From assembly GCA_018714405.1 (NCBI GenBank), contig DVNM01000021.1, positions 1 through 38,236 on the forward strand: a DNA stretch of 38,236 nucleotides, given 5' to 3'. The position numbers and the translations under genes are program-made. Positions 25,027 to 32,857 of the stretch are shown in pieces. How positions within the stretch are numbered: position 1 is the stretch's first letter; the number at the start of each line of letters is the position of its first letter. The notes under the pieces are model-generated. The model ran no database searches and was not told the DNA's origin. It saw only the letters and a program-made list of their open reading frames with translations. Origin of the DNA: Scybalenecus merdavium (GTDB lineage: Bacteria; Bacillota; Clostridia; Oscillospirales; Acutalibacteraceae).

Positions 25027-25230
25027 ATGAAAGACGGAATTCATCCTGAATACAAAGAATGCACTGTTAAATGCGCTTGCGGCGCTACTTACGTCACAAA
25101 GAGCACGAAAGGTGACATGAAGGTAGATATCTGCTCCAAATGTCATCCGTTCTTCACCGGCAAGCAAAAGCTCGTGGATACCGGCGGGCGCGTGGATCGC
25201 TTTAACAAAAGATATGGTATCAAAGATTAA
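25027..25230 (+). CDS. rpmE: 50S ribosomal protein L31 (zinc-binding type)
   Basis: 67-aa component of the large ribosomal subunit. Begins MKDGIHPEYKECTVKCACG and retains the zinc-ribbon cysteines C16, C18, C36 and C39 (CAC and CSKC), so it is the zinc-containing (C+) form; it ends with the typical GGRVDRFNKRYG. GAGGTGA lies 6 nt upstream of the ATG at 25027; an in-frame upstream ATG would add an unrelated extension and lie before the promoter's start point. It has its own promoter and terminator, so it forms a single-gene unit. Confidence 0.96.
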   Translation: MKDGIHPEYKECTVKCACGATYVTKSTKGDMKVDICSKCHPFFTGKQKLVDTGGRVDRFNKRYGIKD

Positions 25231-25237
25231 ACAAACA

Positions 25238-25266
25238 AAAGGCAACGCTCGCGTTGCCTTTTTTTG
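25238..25266 (+). terminator. rpmE terminator
   Basis: AAAGGCAACGC (25238-25248) pairs with GCGTTGCCTTT (25251-25261), leaving a very small loop, and continues into a T-run to 25265. It is 8 nt after the rpmE stop. The next gene starts about 20 nt later, so that gene is expressed by read-through or from a promoter I could not identify. Confidence 0.85.
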
Positions 25267-25284
25267 TAGGCAGATGTGTTGTGT

Positions 25285-25908
25285 ATGAAAGCGTACCGAA
25301 CCGTCAAACAACCGGCTTCCGACCGGTTCGTAGAGAAAAAATCTGAATTTATCGGTTATGCCGCGCCGGCGGAGTCTGTGGAGTCTGCCATGCAATTTGT
25401 TGCCGAAATCAAAAAAAAGCACCGCGACGCCACGCACAACGTTTGGGCTTATCTTTTGCCGGACGGCATTACCAAGCGTTTCAGCGACGACGGCGAACCG
25501 TCCGGCACGGCCGGCATGCCGGTGCTGGAGGTGATCGAAAAGGCGCAGGTCGTTGGTGTCTGTGTAGTCGTTACGCGTTATTTCGGCGGCATTTTGTTGG
25601 GAGCCGGCGGGCTTGTGCGCGCATATGCCCATGGCTGCAAAATCGCACTGGACGCTGCGGGTGTCGTGACCATGCAGCCATGCGATGTGCTGCAGATGAA
25701 GCTGGACTATGCTTTTTACGACCGTCTGCGTATTTTGATGGCGCAGTACGGTGCGGTAGAGGAATCGTCGCAGTTTGCGCAGGACGTTACGGTGCGCTGC
25801 CGTCTTGCCTGTGAAAAGACAGATGCGTTTTGTGCGGCGGTTTGCGAACACAGCGGAGGGAAGTGCCTGCCGAAAAATGACGGCACGGTTTTTGCCGCTG
25901 TAGATTAA
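25285..25908 (+). CDS. yigZ: YigZ/IMPACT family protein
   Basis: A 207-aa protein of the YigZ (UPF0029/IMPACT) family. The N-terminal domain (about 1-120) has the signature GEPSGTAGMPVLEVI followed by VTRYFGGILLGAGGLVRAY. The C-terminal part (about 130-207) matches the DUF1949 ferredoxin-like domain. Eukaryotic IMPACT acts on translation control through GCN1/GCN2; bacterial function is unsettled. The start is ambiguous: GTG 25276, TTG 25279 and ATG 25285 are in frame, with only TAGGCAG as a weak ribosome site nearest the GTG/TTG. I give ATG. It lies convergent to the minus-strand gene that follows. Confidence 0.9.
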   Translation: MKAYRTVKQPASDRFVEKKSEFIGYAAPAESVESAMQFVAEIKKKHRDATHNVWAYLLPDGITKRFSDDGEPSGTAGMPVLEVIEKAQVVGVCVVVTRYFGGILLGAGGLVRAYAHGCKIALDAAGVVTMQPCDVLQMKLDYAFYDRLRILMAQYGAVEESSQFAQDVTVRCRLACEKTDAFCAAVCEHSGGKCLPKNDGTVFAAVD

Positions 25909-25939
25909 TTTAAAATGTTTTTAATGACATGGAAAAAGA

Positions 25940-25962
25940 AAAGGGAATTTTACTTCCTTTGT
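25940..25962 (-). terminator. Possible terminator at convergent gene ends
   Basis: Read on the minus strand, AAAGGAA and TTCCCTTT form a short stem with one bulged base around GTAAAA, followed by TTCTTTTTCC. The left arm lies in the last codons of the phosphoesterase gene. Weak, and only marginally useful in the plus direction. Confidence 0.35.
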
Positions 25963-26816
25963 TGCTTTGGTTGTATTTCAATGTTGACGATTTCGGGGTA
26001 GTTGAACAGGCGAAGCGGAAATTCCGAATTTCCGAGCCCGCGTGAAACGATCATCTGCGGGTGCGTACCGAAAATGCCTTTGGCGTATTTCGGGAACAGC
26101 CCCTGTCCCGGTGAAAAGCACGGGCCAATACCCGGTAAGTCAAACTGACCGCCGTGCGCGTGGCCGCTGAGCATCAGGTCAAAGTCAAAACGGCTGTAGC
26201 GCAGCGCTTCGATCTTTTCAAAGTTTTCGGGAAAGTGGCACAGCACCAGCTTAAACCCTTCACGCGTTTCAAAGTCTTTTAAAAGCGGCGTCAGGTCATC
26301 GTACTGAAAATTGCCCATGGCACGCTTTACATAGTCTTTTTTATCGGCCTGCTTTTCACTGAGGCCTAAAACCGAGATGGTGTTGCCGCCCAGCTGAAAA
26401 CGTTCCTCACGGTTGACCAGCACATGAAACCCGGCGGCTTCCAGCTGCTGCATCAGCGCTTCAAAATACGGCAGGCGGCGTTCGTGGTTGCCGGGAATAT
26501 AGGCGACCGGCGCAATGCTGCAAAGTGTGCGTGCAAACTGCAGCATGTTTGTTTTGTTTTTACCGCGGTCGTTGATATAATCGCCGGTCACGGCGATCAG
26601 ATCCGGCGAAAGGGCACGCGTTTTTTCTTCCAATGTCGGCAGGATAGCCGAGTGCAGGTCTGACAGCTGCACGATCTTTACCGGTTTGGTGATGCTGGCG
26701 TTTTCCAAACGGTATGTGGTGGTCACAATGTGCTCGTTCTGCCGTTTGGCAAGCAGCACCGCACCGCCTGCACCGGCCAGTGCACCAAGGAGCAACAGAG
26801 TGTTCGCTTTTTTCAT
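25950..26816 (-). CDS. Membrane-anchored metallophosphoesterase (YkuE/YaeI-like)
   Basis: A 288-aa calcineurin-like phosphoesterase with one N-terminal hydrophobic segment (about 4-24), likely an uncleaved membrane anchor or signal. The full dinuclear metal signature is present: SDLH (D53, H55), GDY (D79), GNHE (N110, H111), H194 in VLCHFPE and GHAHGGQ (H219, H221). YkuE/YaeI relatives are implicated in lipid-linked substrates such as UDP-diacylglucosamine-type hydrolysis or are of unknown substrate, so I give only the class. The minus-strand start is preceded by GGAAGGTG and a good promoter. This is the only minus-strand gene in the window. It makes a useful contrast with the altered phosphoesterase domain at 16704. 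Confidence 0.92.
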   Translation of the reverse strand: MKKANTLLLLGALAGAGGAVLLAKRQNEHIVTTTYRLENASITKPVKIVQLSDLHSAILPTLEEKTRALSPDLIAVTGDYINDRGKNKTNMLQFARTLCSIAPVAYIPGNHERRLPYFEALMQQLEAAGFHVLVNREERFQLGGNTISVLGLSEKQADKKDYVKRAMGNFQYDDLTPLLKDFETREGFKLVLCHFPENFEKIEALRYSRFDFDLMLSGHAHGGQFDLPGIGPCFSPGQGLFPKYAKGIFGTHPQMIVSRGLGNSEFPLRLFNYPEIVNIEIQPKQQRK

Positions 26817-26839
26817 GTTTTCACCTTCCTACTGGTGTT

Positions 26840-26869
26840 ATGATACAATATTTTTCGGATTTTCGTCAA
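26840..26869 (-). promoter_or_regulatory. Promoter of the minus-strand phosphoesterase
   Basis: On the minus strand, TTGACG (plus-strand 26864-26869) and TATCAT (26840-26845) are separated by 18 nt. They stand shortly before the ribosome binding site GGAAGGTG and the ATG at 26816. The -35 matches 5/6 and the -10 matches 5/6 of consensus. Confidence 0.65.
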
Positions 26870-26948
26870 TACTGAATCAATAAAAAGGGTTTTTGCAAAA
26901 AAACGCGTATAAAATAATGAAACATGCGGTATAATGTGGGGTGATGTC

Positions 26949-27950
26949 ATGGCAGATACTATTCGTGAGAAAACGCAGGCAAACGAAGCGCTTATTTTAA
27001 GTGCGCGCGCCTGTCTTTCGGCGCATTCGCGCGGCCGCGAGCGGGATGAGGCGGCGTGCCCTTTGCGCACCTGTTTTCAGCGTGACCGCGACCGTATCAT
27101 TCACTGCCAGTCTTTCCGCCGGCTGAAGCATAAAACGCAGGTCTTTTTGTCGCCGAGTGGCGACCATTACCGCACGCGCCTGACCCATACGCTGGAGGTC
27201 GCGCAGATCGCGCGCACGATCGCGCGTGCATTGTCGCTGAATGAGGATCTGACCGAGGCGATCGCCCTTGGCCATGATTTGGGTCACACACCGTTCGGCC
27301 ACGCGGGGGAACGCGCCCTGAATCAGCTGGCTTCCTGTGGCTTTAAGCATTATGAGCAAAGCGTTCGTGTTGTGAAAAAGCTTGAAAAAGACGGCGCCGG
27401 GCTGAATCTGACGGCTGAAGTGTGCGACGGCATCCTTTGCCATACAAAAGGGCAGGAGGCTTTTACACTGGAGGGGCGCATCATCCGCATTGCCGACAAA
27501 ATTGCTTACCTCAACCACGACATAGACGACGCCATCCGGGCCGGTGTGATCTATGAAGAGGATATCCCGATCGAGCTGCGCATGGCGCTTGGCATGTCCA
27601 AGACGGAACGTATCGACAATATGGTGCGCGATGTGATCGATAACAGCGCCGACACGATCTGTATGAGTGAGCATATGCAGGTCAATTTTGACGATCTGCA
27701 CGATTATATGATGGTGGCGGTCTATACAAACCCCGTCTGTAAAAGTGAAGAAAAAAAGGCCGCTGAAATGCTTGGGCTTCTTTTTGCACATTATACGGCC
27801 GACCCGCAGGACATGCCCGACATGTATGTTAAAATCGCGGAGGAAGAGGGAACACAGCGTGCCGTTTGTGATTATATTGCCGGCATGAGCGATGTTTATG
27901 CCGTAAAAATTTTCAATCAGCTTTATGTGCCGAAATTTTGGGTTACATAA
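26949..27950 (+). CDS. dgt: Deoxyguanosinetriphosphate triphosphohydrolase-like HD protein
   Basis: A 333-aa dNTP triphosphohydrolase of the HD superfamily, which removes triphosphate from dNTPs and balances the dNTP pool. The metal-binding HD signature is complete: H80 (THTLEV), H109-D110 (ALGHDLGHTPFGH) and a later aspartate in LNHDIDDAI. The early QSFRRLKHKTQVF segment is typical of dGTPases. ATG at 26949 follows GGGGTGA by about 6 nt; an in-frame ATG at 26934 overlaps that site and is rejected. Located directly before dnaG and rpoD, a common clostridial order, with dnaG 18 nt downstream. Whether it prefers dGTP or acts on several dNTPs cannot be read from the sequence. Confidence 0.93.
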   Translation: MADTIREKTQANEALILSARACLSAHSRGRERDEAACPLRTCFQRDRDRIIHCQSFRRLKHKTQVFLSPSGDHYRTRLTHTLEVAQIARTIARALSLNEDLTEAIALGHDLGHTPFGHAGERALNQLASCGFKHYEQSVRVVKKLEKDGAGLNLTAEVCDGILCHTKGQEAFTLEGRIIRIADKIAYLNHDIDDAIRAGVIYEEDIPIELRMALGMSKTERIDNMVRDVIDNSADTICMSEHMQVNFDDLHDYMMVAVYTNPVCKSEEKKAAEMLGLLFAHYTADPQDMPDMYVKIAEEEGTQRAVCDYIAGMSDVYAVKIFNQLYVPKFWVT

Positions 27951-27968
27951 TTTTTCGGAGGTGAGACG

Positions 27969-29729
27969 GTGCCCATTCCTGAGTCTTTTTTGCAGGAGCT
28001 GAAATTCAAATCTGAAATTGAAGATGTGATCTCACCGTATGTGCAGCTGAAACGGCGCGGCTCTACACTGGTTGGTCTGTGCCCGTTTCACAATGAAAAA
28101 ACACCGTCGTTTACCGTGTATCCGCAAACACAGTCGTTTTACTGCTTTGGCTGCGGCGCCGGCGGCGATGCGATCACGTTTATCAAAAAAATCGAAAACC
28201 TGGATTATGTCGATGCCGTCCGTTTTCTGGCAGAGCGCGCCGGGCTCAACATGCCACAGGAGGGTGTGGATGACAGTCTTTCTGTCAAGCGCCGCACCAT
28301 TTTGGAAATCAACCGTGCAGCCGCCAAGTTTTTTTACAGCAGCCTTTATGCTGCAGGCAAGGATGCCGAGACGGCACGACAGTACTATCAAAACCGTAAA
28401 CTGACTGAACAGACGGTCCGCCATTTCGGCCTGGGTTATGCACCCAATACATGGGACGCGCTTTTGCGCCACTTGACCGCTAAAGGGTACAAAGCTTCAG
28501 ACGTGGAACAGGCCGGGCTTGCCCGGCGCGGCCGAAACGGCGGGTATTACGATGTGTTTCGCAACCGCGTAATGACGCCGATCATTGACGTGCGCGGCAA
28601 TGTGATCGCTTTTGGCGGGCGTGTGCTGGATGACAGCAAACCAAAGTATATCAATACGTCCGATACGCTCGTTTACAAAAAAACGAACGCGCTTTTTTCG
28701 CTGAACTTTGCCAAAGAGAGCGGTGAGCGCTCCATTATTTTGTGCGAAGGGTATATGGATGTGATCATGATGCACCAGGCAGGCTTTCCCAATGCAGTCG
28801 CCGGCTGCGGCACGGCGCTGACGGAAGAGCAGGTGCACCTGATCGCCCGTTATGCTGACGAGGTGATTTTGGTTTACGACGCCGACGAGGCCGGCCAAAA
28901 AGCTTTGAACAAAGCGGTGCCGATGTTTCGCAAGACCGATCTGAAAATTCGCATCCCGTCGCTTTACGGCGGCAAGGACCCGGACGAGATCATCAAAAAT
29001 CTCGGCGCCGACCGCTTTCGCGGTATGATCGAAAAATCAGCCAATGAAACCGAGTATGCGCTTTTAAAGCTGCGCGACCAGTTTCCGCTGGAGACGACGA
29101 GCGGCAAAATCCAGTATGTAAATGCCTGCATGCGCGTTTTGGCCGATGTTTCGCCGGTAGAGCAGGATGTCTATCTTTCACGTCTTGCCGACGAACTGCA
29201 AATTGAAAAAACCAGCCTGACGGCTCAGCTGCAGGCTTATCAAAAACGCCACACCGGCGGCGAAAAATACCGCCAGAACCGCGAGATCGTGCGCGACAGC
29301 ATTACAGACAATGTCAAGGAAGCGCACCGGCTCAATGAATCGGTAAAGGCCTACAAGGCACAGGACAGGCTGATCGTTTTGCTGATGCTTTACCCGGACT
29401 GCGCACAGCTTCTGGACAAGTCCGGCTTTTCGGTCGAGGCTGTCAACAATGGCTTTTTCAAAACGGTTTTTACTTTGCTGGCTGAGCGCATTCAAAACGC
29501 ACTCGACATCAGCCTGACTTCTTTGTCACAGTACCTGTCGGAGGAGGAGTTGTCACGTCTCAGCCGCCTGGCTGCAACCGGCGCAAAGAGCGACGACCCC
29601 AAGCGCGAGTTTTTAGAGTGCTTAAAAACGCTGCAGGCCGAGTACCGAAAAGCGCCGCAGGATATTACACATATTTCAGATGACGATTTTCGCCATCTGT
29701 TTGATAAAAACAATAAAAATCATACATAA
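27969..29729 (+). CDS. dnaG: DNA primase DnaG
   Basis: 586-aa primase that makes RNA primers at the replication fork with DnaB helicase. GTG start at 27969 with GGAGG (27957-27961) 7 nt upstream. Domains: CHC2 zinc finger with C38, H41, C59 and C62 (CPFHNEKTPSF to FYCFGCGAGGD), the RNA-polymerase core with YNTSDTLVYKK-like segment YINTSDTLVYKK, and the Toprim motif EGYMDV plus the metal-binding YDADEAGQKA. The C-terminal region (about 430-586) is less conserved and would contain the helicase-interaction domain. Part of the dgt-dnaG-rpoD run. Confidence 0.97.
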   Translation: MPIPESFLQELKFKSEIEDVISPYVQLKRRGSTLVGLCPFHNEKTPSFTVYPQTQSFYCFGCGAGGDAITFIKKIENLDYVDAVRFLAERAGLNMPQEGVDDSLSVKRRTILEINRAAAKFFYSSLYAAGKDAETARQYYQNRKLTEQTVRHFGLGYAPNTWDALLRHLTAKGYKASDVEQAGLARRGRNGGYYDVFRNRVMTPIIDVRGNVIAFGGRVLDDSKPKYINTSDTLVYKKTNALFSLNFAKESGERSIILCEGYMDVIMMHQAGFPNAVAGCGTALTEEQVHLIARYADEVILVYDADEAGQKALNKAVPMFRKTDLKIRIPSLYGGKDPDEIIKNLGADRFRGMIEKSANETEYALLKLRDQFPLETTSGKIQYVNACMRVLADVSPVEQDVYLSRLADELQIEKTSLTAQLQAYQKRHTGGEKYRQNREIVRDSITDNVKEAHRLNESVKAYKAQDRLIVLLMLYPDCAQLLDKSGFSVEAVNNGFFKTVFTLLAERIQNALDISLTSLSQYLSEEELSRLSRLAATGAKSDDPKREFLECLKTLQAEYRKAPQDITHISDDDFRHLFDKNNKNHT

Positions 29730-29746
29730 ATGAAGAGGAGCCGTAT

Positions 29747-30877
29747 ATGGAAATAAATCTTACCCCCAACGCCCCGGTCAGTGAGGCGAAAAAGAACGCT
29801 GCGTTTAAAGCGCTGATCGAAAAAGGCAAAGCTGCCGGCCATTTGACCGCGCAGGATATCGACATGCTGATCGTGGATCTGGATCTTGATGTGGAAGAGC
29901 TGGAAAAACTCAATGAAATGGTCGAGTCAAACAACATCACGATCATAGACGATTTCTCGGCAGAAGCGCTGGACGGCATCAGTCTGGAAGTAGACCTGCC
30001 GAAAGAGACGGATGCGCAGGAAACCGTGGCCACCAATGAGGCTACGGCTATGGATGACCCGGTCAAGGTATATCTGAAAGAGATCGGCCGTGTACCGCTT
30101 CTGACCCCGGAAGAAGAGATCGACCTGGCCATGCGCATCTCGGAAGATGACCAAAAGGCCAAGCAGCGCCTTGCTGAGGCAAACCTGCGTCTGGTCGTCA
30201 GCATTGCCAAAAAATATGTCGGCCGCGGCATGCAGTTTCTGGATCTGATCCAGGAGGGTAACCTCGGTCTGATCAAGGCTGTGGATAAATTCGATTACAC
30301 GAAAGGTTTTAAGTTCTCCACATATGCCACCTGGTGGATCCGCCAGGCCATTACGCGTGCGATTGCCGACCAGGCCAGGACGATCCGTATTCCGGTGCAT
30401 ATGGTCGAAACCATCAACAAAGTGAAAAAGGCCAATTCGCAGCTTCTGCATGAAAACGGCCGCGAACCTACGCCGGATGAGATCGCGGAGTATTTGGACA
30501 TGTCTACCGACAAGGTGCGCGAGATTTTGCGTGTGGCGCAGGAGCCTGTTTCACTGGAAACGCCGATCGGCGAGGAAGAGGATTCTCACCTGGGCGACTT
30601 TATTCCGGACGACGAGGCCCTTGCCCCGGCTGACGCTGCCTCTATCAGCTTGCTGAAAGAGCAGCTTTCCGAAGTGCTTAAAACACTGACCCCGCGGGAA
30701 GAAAAGGTGCTGCGCCTGCGCTTTGGCCTGGATGACGGCAACCCGAAAACGCTTGAGGAAGTCGGCAAGGAGTTCAACGTAACGCGTGAGCGCATTCGCC
30801 AGATCGAGGCTAAGGCACTCAGAAAACTGCGCCATCCGAGCCGCAGCAAAAAATTGAAGGATTTTATTGACGGATGA
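29747..30877 (+). CDS. rpoD: RNA polymerase primary sigma factor RpoD/SigA
   Basis: 376-aa housekeeping sigma factor. A short N-terminal region 1.1 is present (about 15-60). Region 1.2 begins with MDDPVKVYLKEIGRVPLL. Region 2 contains FLDLIQEGNLGLIKAVDKF and the -10-recognition helix TYATWWIRQAITRAIADQAR. Region 3 starts RTIRIPVHMVETINK, and region 4.2 carries the -35-binding helix-turn-helix (TLEEVGKEFNVTRERIRQIE). GAGGAG (29735-29740) lies 6 nt before the ATG. The 376-aa size fits a Bacillus-type SigA rather than the larger proteobacterial RpoD. It explains the -35/-10 elements recognised elsewhere in the window. Confidence 0.97.
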   Translation: MEINLTPNAPVSEAKKNAAFKALIEKGKAAGHLTAQDIDMLIVDLDLDVEELEKLNEMVESNNITIIDDFSAEALDGISLEVDLPKETDAQETVATNEATAMDDPVKVYLKEIGRVPLLTPEEEIDLAMRISEDDQKAKQRLAEANLRLVVSIAKKYVGRGMQFLDLIQEGNLGLIKAVDKFDYTKGFKFSTYATWWIRQAITRAIADQARTIRIPVHMVETINKVKKANSQLLHENGREPTPDEIAEYLDMSTDKVREILRVAQEPVSLETPIGEEEDSHLGDFIPDDEALAPADAASISLLKEQLSEVLKTLTPREEKVLRLRFGLDDGNPKTLEEVGKEFNVTRERIRQIEAKALRKLRHPSRSKKLKDFIDG

Positions 30878-31089
30878 TTACACAGGAACAGATCGAACGC
30901 ATTAATACGCTGGCGCGCAAGGCAAAGTCTGAGGGCCTGACCGATGCGGAAAAAACGGAACAGGCCGCGCTGCGCCGCGCCTATATTGATGCAATGAAAG
31001 CAAGCCTGACCGCGCAGCTCGATAACACATATTACATGGATTCCAATGGGAAAAAGGTCAAATTAAAGAGAAAAGGAAAAAATGGCTAA
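30874..31089 (+). CDS. DUF896 family small protein (YnzC-like)
   Basis: A 71-aa basic cytoplasmic protein of the DUF896 family (YnzC/YozL-type). Recognisable: the helical N-terminus ITQEQIERINTLARKAKSEG, then LTDAEKTEQAALRRAYIDA and a lysine-rich tail after the tyrosine pair (NTYYMDSNGKKVKLKRKG). In B. subtilis some members are under SOS control; their role is not established. The ATG overlaps the rpoD stop (ATGA), with GAAGGA about 9 nt upstream, and the gene overlaps the kinase-like gene that follows, so it is translated from the rpoD message. Confidence 0.9.
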   Translation: MITQEQIERINTLARKAKSEGLTDAEKTEQAALRRAYIDAMKASLTAQLDNTYYMDSNGKKVKLKRKGKNG

Positions 31090-31744
31090 ACTGATTATTT
31101 TAGAGGGGCTGGACGGCAGCGGCAAATCCACGCAGACAGCGCTGGCACAGACGGCGCTTAAGCAGATGGGGCTGCGTTTTCGCACGATCAAGCTGCCGGA
31201 TTATGAAAGCCCTTCCAGTTCACTGGTGCAAATGTATCTTTCCGGTGCATTCGGCAAAAACCCGCAAAGTGTAAACGCCTATGCGGCCGGTGCATTTTAC
31301 GCGGTCGATCGCTATGCTTCCTACCATTTGGACTGGCAGGCGGATTACCGGCAGGACGATGTGATTTTGGCGGACCGCTATGCAACTTCTAACGCCATTT
31401 ACCAAATGGTGAAGCTGGAGCAAAGCGCATGGGATGCGTATTTGGACTGGAGCAGTGATTTTGAGTATAAAAAGCTCGGCATTCCCGTGCCGGACGCCGT
31501 CATCTTTTTGGATGTTCCGCCGGATGTGTCGCAAAAACTGATGAGCCGGCGTTACGAGGGCGACGAGAGCAAAAAGGATGTGCACGAGCGCAACGTTGCC
31601 TATTTAAATGCCTGCCGCAAAGCCGCGCTTTATACGGCAAAAAAACAGGGCTGGTTTGTGGTGAACTGTACCGAAAACGGGCAGATGCGCCCGCCGCAAG
31701 CGATCCATCAAGATATCATGCAGCATATAGAATCTGTTTTATGA
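31082..31744 (+). CDS. dTMP kinase-like P-loop nucleotide kinase
   Basis: A 220-aa deoxynucleoside monophosphate kinase-like protein. P-loop GLDGSGKST (K15, S16, T17) at the very N-terminus; a thymidylate-kinase DRY motif (D98-R99-Y100) in ILADRYATSNAIYQ; and a lid-type segment with KLMSRRYEGDESKKDVHE. Predicted to phosphorylate dTMP to dTDP with ATP; nearby dgt and the folate gene fit nucleotide metabolism. The divergent central region leaves open that it is a related deoxynucleoside kinase rather than the main Tmk. AAAAGG lies about 5 nt before the ATG. It overlaps DUF896 by 8 nt. Confidence 0.85.
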   Translation: MAKLIILEGLDGSGKSTQTALAQTALKQMGLRFRTIKLPDYESPSSSLVQMYLSGAFGKNPQSVNAYAAGAFYAVDRYASYHLDWQADYRQDDVILADRYATSNAIYQMVKLEQSAWDAYLDWSSDFEYKKLGIPVPDAVIFLDVPPDVSQKLMSRRYEGDESKKDVHERNVAYLNACRKAALYTAKKQGWFVVNCTENGQMRPPQAIHQDIMQHIESVL

Positions 31745-31754
31745 GGTGAAACAT

Positions 31755-32297
31755 ATGGTTTATATTTTTCTGGCAGACGGTTTTGAAATTATTGAGGCTA
31801 TGTCGCCGCTTGACATGCTGCGGCGTGCCATGGTAGAGGTGCGAACCGTCGGCGTGACCGGCAAAACAGTCACCAGTTCGTGCGGCGTACCCGTAACGGC
31901 CGATATTTTGCCCGAGGATGTGCAGCTGGACGACGCACTGCAAGCCGTTGTACTGCCGGGCGGTATGCCCGGTACTTTGAACCTGGAAAAGGCCGCGTGT
32001 GTGCAGCAGGCGCTGGATTTTGCAGCAGGGCAGGGGAAGCTGCTTTGTGCGATCTGTGCTGCGCCTTCTGTGCTTGGCCATAAGCATCTTCTTGAGGGCA
32101 GGCAGGCCATTGCATTTCCTGGCTTTGAAAACGAACTTTACGGCGCTGAGATCAGCAAAGAACACGTTGTACAGGATGGAAACATCATCACGGCCAAGGG
32201 TGCCGGCGTTTCCGTGGATTTCGGCCTGAAAATCGTAGAGGCGCTCTGCGGCAAGGCCATGTCCGACAATGTGCGTGCAGCCATCCAATGCAAGTAA
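31755..32297 (+). CDS. DJ-1/PfpI family protein
   Basis: A 180-aa DJ-1/ThiJ/PfpI class I glutamine-amidotransferase-like protein. N-terminus MVYIFLADGFEIIEAMSPLD carries the conserved glutamate (E11/E14 region). The nucleophile elbow holds C101 in LLCAICAAPSVLG. The ending TAKGAGVSVDFGLKIVEAL is characteristic. Members act as deglycases, chaperones or redox sensors; which applies here is not known. ATG at 31755 is preferred, with GAGGTGA (31743-31749) upstream; GTG at 31746 would fall in that site. The gene lies 10 nt after the kinase stop and overlaps the next gene by 10 nt. Confidence 0.92.
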   Translation: MVYIFLADGFEIIEAMSPLDMLRRAMVEVRTVGVTGKTVTSSCGVPVTADILPEDVQLDDALQAVVLPGGMPGTLNLEKAACVQQALDFAAGQGKLLCAICAAPSVLGHKHLLEGRQAIAFPGFENELYGAEISKEHVVQDGNIITAKGAGVSVDFGLKIVEALCGKAMSDNVRAAIQCK

Positions 32298-32857
32298 AGG
32301 CCGCACAGCGTGAAAAATATAAGGCTGTCCGTAAAAGCATTGCGCACCGCAGCCTTGCCGATCTGCAGATCACAGACCGGCTTTTTTCCAGTGCAGTCTA
32401 TAGGGATGCAGCGAGCGTATTCTGCTATGTCTCTGCCGGTACGGAAGTAGATACGAAAGATGTGCTGCTGGACGCGCTGACCTCCGGCAAAAAGGTGGCT
32501 GTTCCATACTGCACCGAGCAGCCGGGTGTGATGGAATTTTACTTCATCACTTCTTTGTCAGAGCTGGTGCCGGGCAAGTATGGCATTCTGGCGCCCGATG
32601 TGCGCGTGTGCGTGCCGGCGGTTTCAGATGCGCGCACACTTTTGGTGGTGCCCGGTCTTGCTTTTGACCGCTGCGGTTACCGTCTGGGTTACGGGCAGGG
32701 GTATTATGACAGATATTTAAAAAAATTTCATGGAATATCTATAGGTTTGTGTTATAATAAATGCATTGCGGACCATTTGGCGCATGACATTTATGACCAG
32801 CGGGTCGATTATCTGGCCTGTCAAGATTTTATTAGGAAAGCGGAGCTGCATAAATGA
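32288..32857 (+). CDS. 5-formyltetrahydrofolate cyclo-ligase
   Basis: A 189-aa enzyme converting 5-formyl-THF to 5,10-methenyl-THF with ATP, restoring the one-carbon folate pool. The N-terminal basic segment KAAQREKYKAVRKSI fits the family. The mid-part CYVSAGTEVDT and the highly conserved VPGLAFDRCGYRLGYGQGYYDRYL-type block (about 128-148; key residues G-x-G-x-G-Y-Y-D) define it. The ATG overlaps the DJ-1 stop by 10 nt and has no clear Shine-Dalgarno, so translation is probably coupled. Its stop overlaps the mltG start. Confidence 0.93.
   Translation: MQVKAAQREKYKAVRKSIAHRSLADLQITDRLFSSAVYRDAASVFCYVSAGTEVDTKDVLLDALTSGKKVAVPYCTEQPGVMEFYFITSLSELVPGKYGILAPDVRVCVPAVSDARTLLVVPGLAFDRCGYRLGYGQGYYDRYLKKFHGISIGLCYNKCIADHLAHDIYDQRVDYLACQDFIRKAELHK
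32731..32758 (+). promoter_or_regulatory. Possible internal promoter for mltG
   Basis: Inside the folate gene, an extended -10 TG-T-TATAAT occurs with TATAAT at 32753-32758. The -35 (TGGAAT, 32731-32736, 16-nt spacing) is poor. If used, transcription starts about 90 nt before mltG. Chance occurrence is plausible. Confidence 0.3.

Noticed and set aside
26930..26935. TATAAT just before dgt
   Set aside because: No matching -35, and transcription would begin inside the dgt ribosome binding site.
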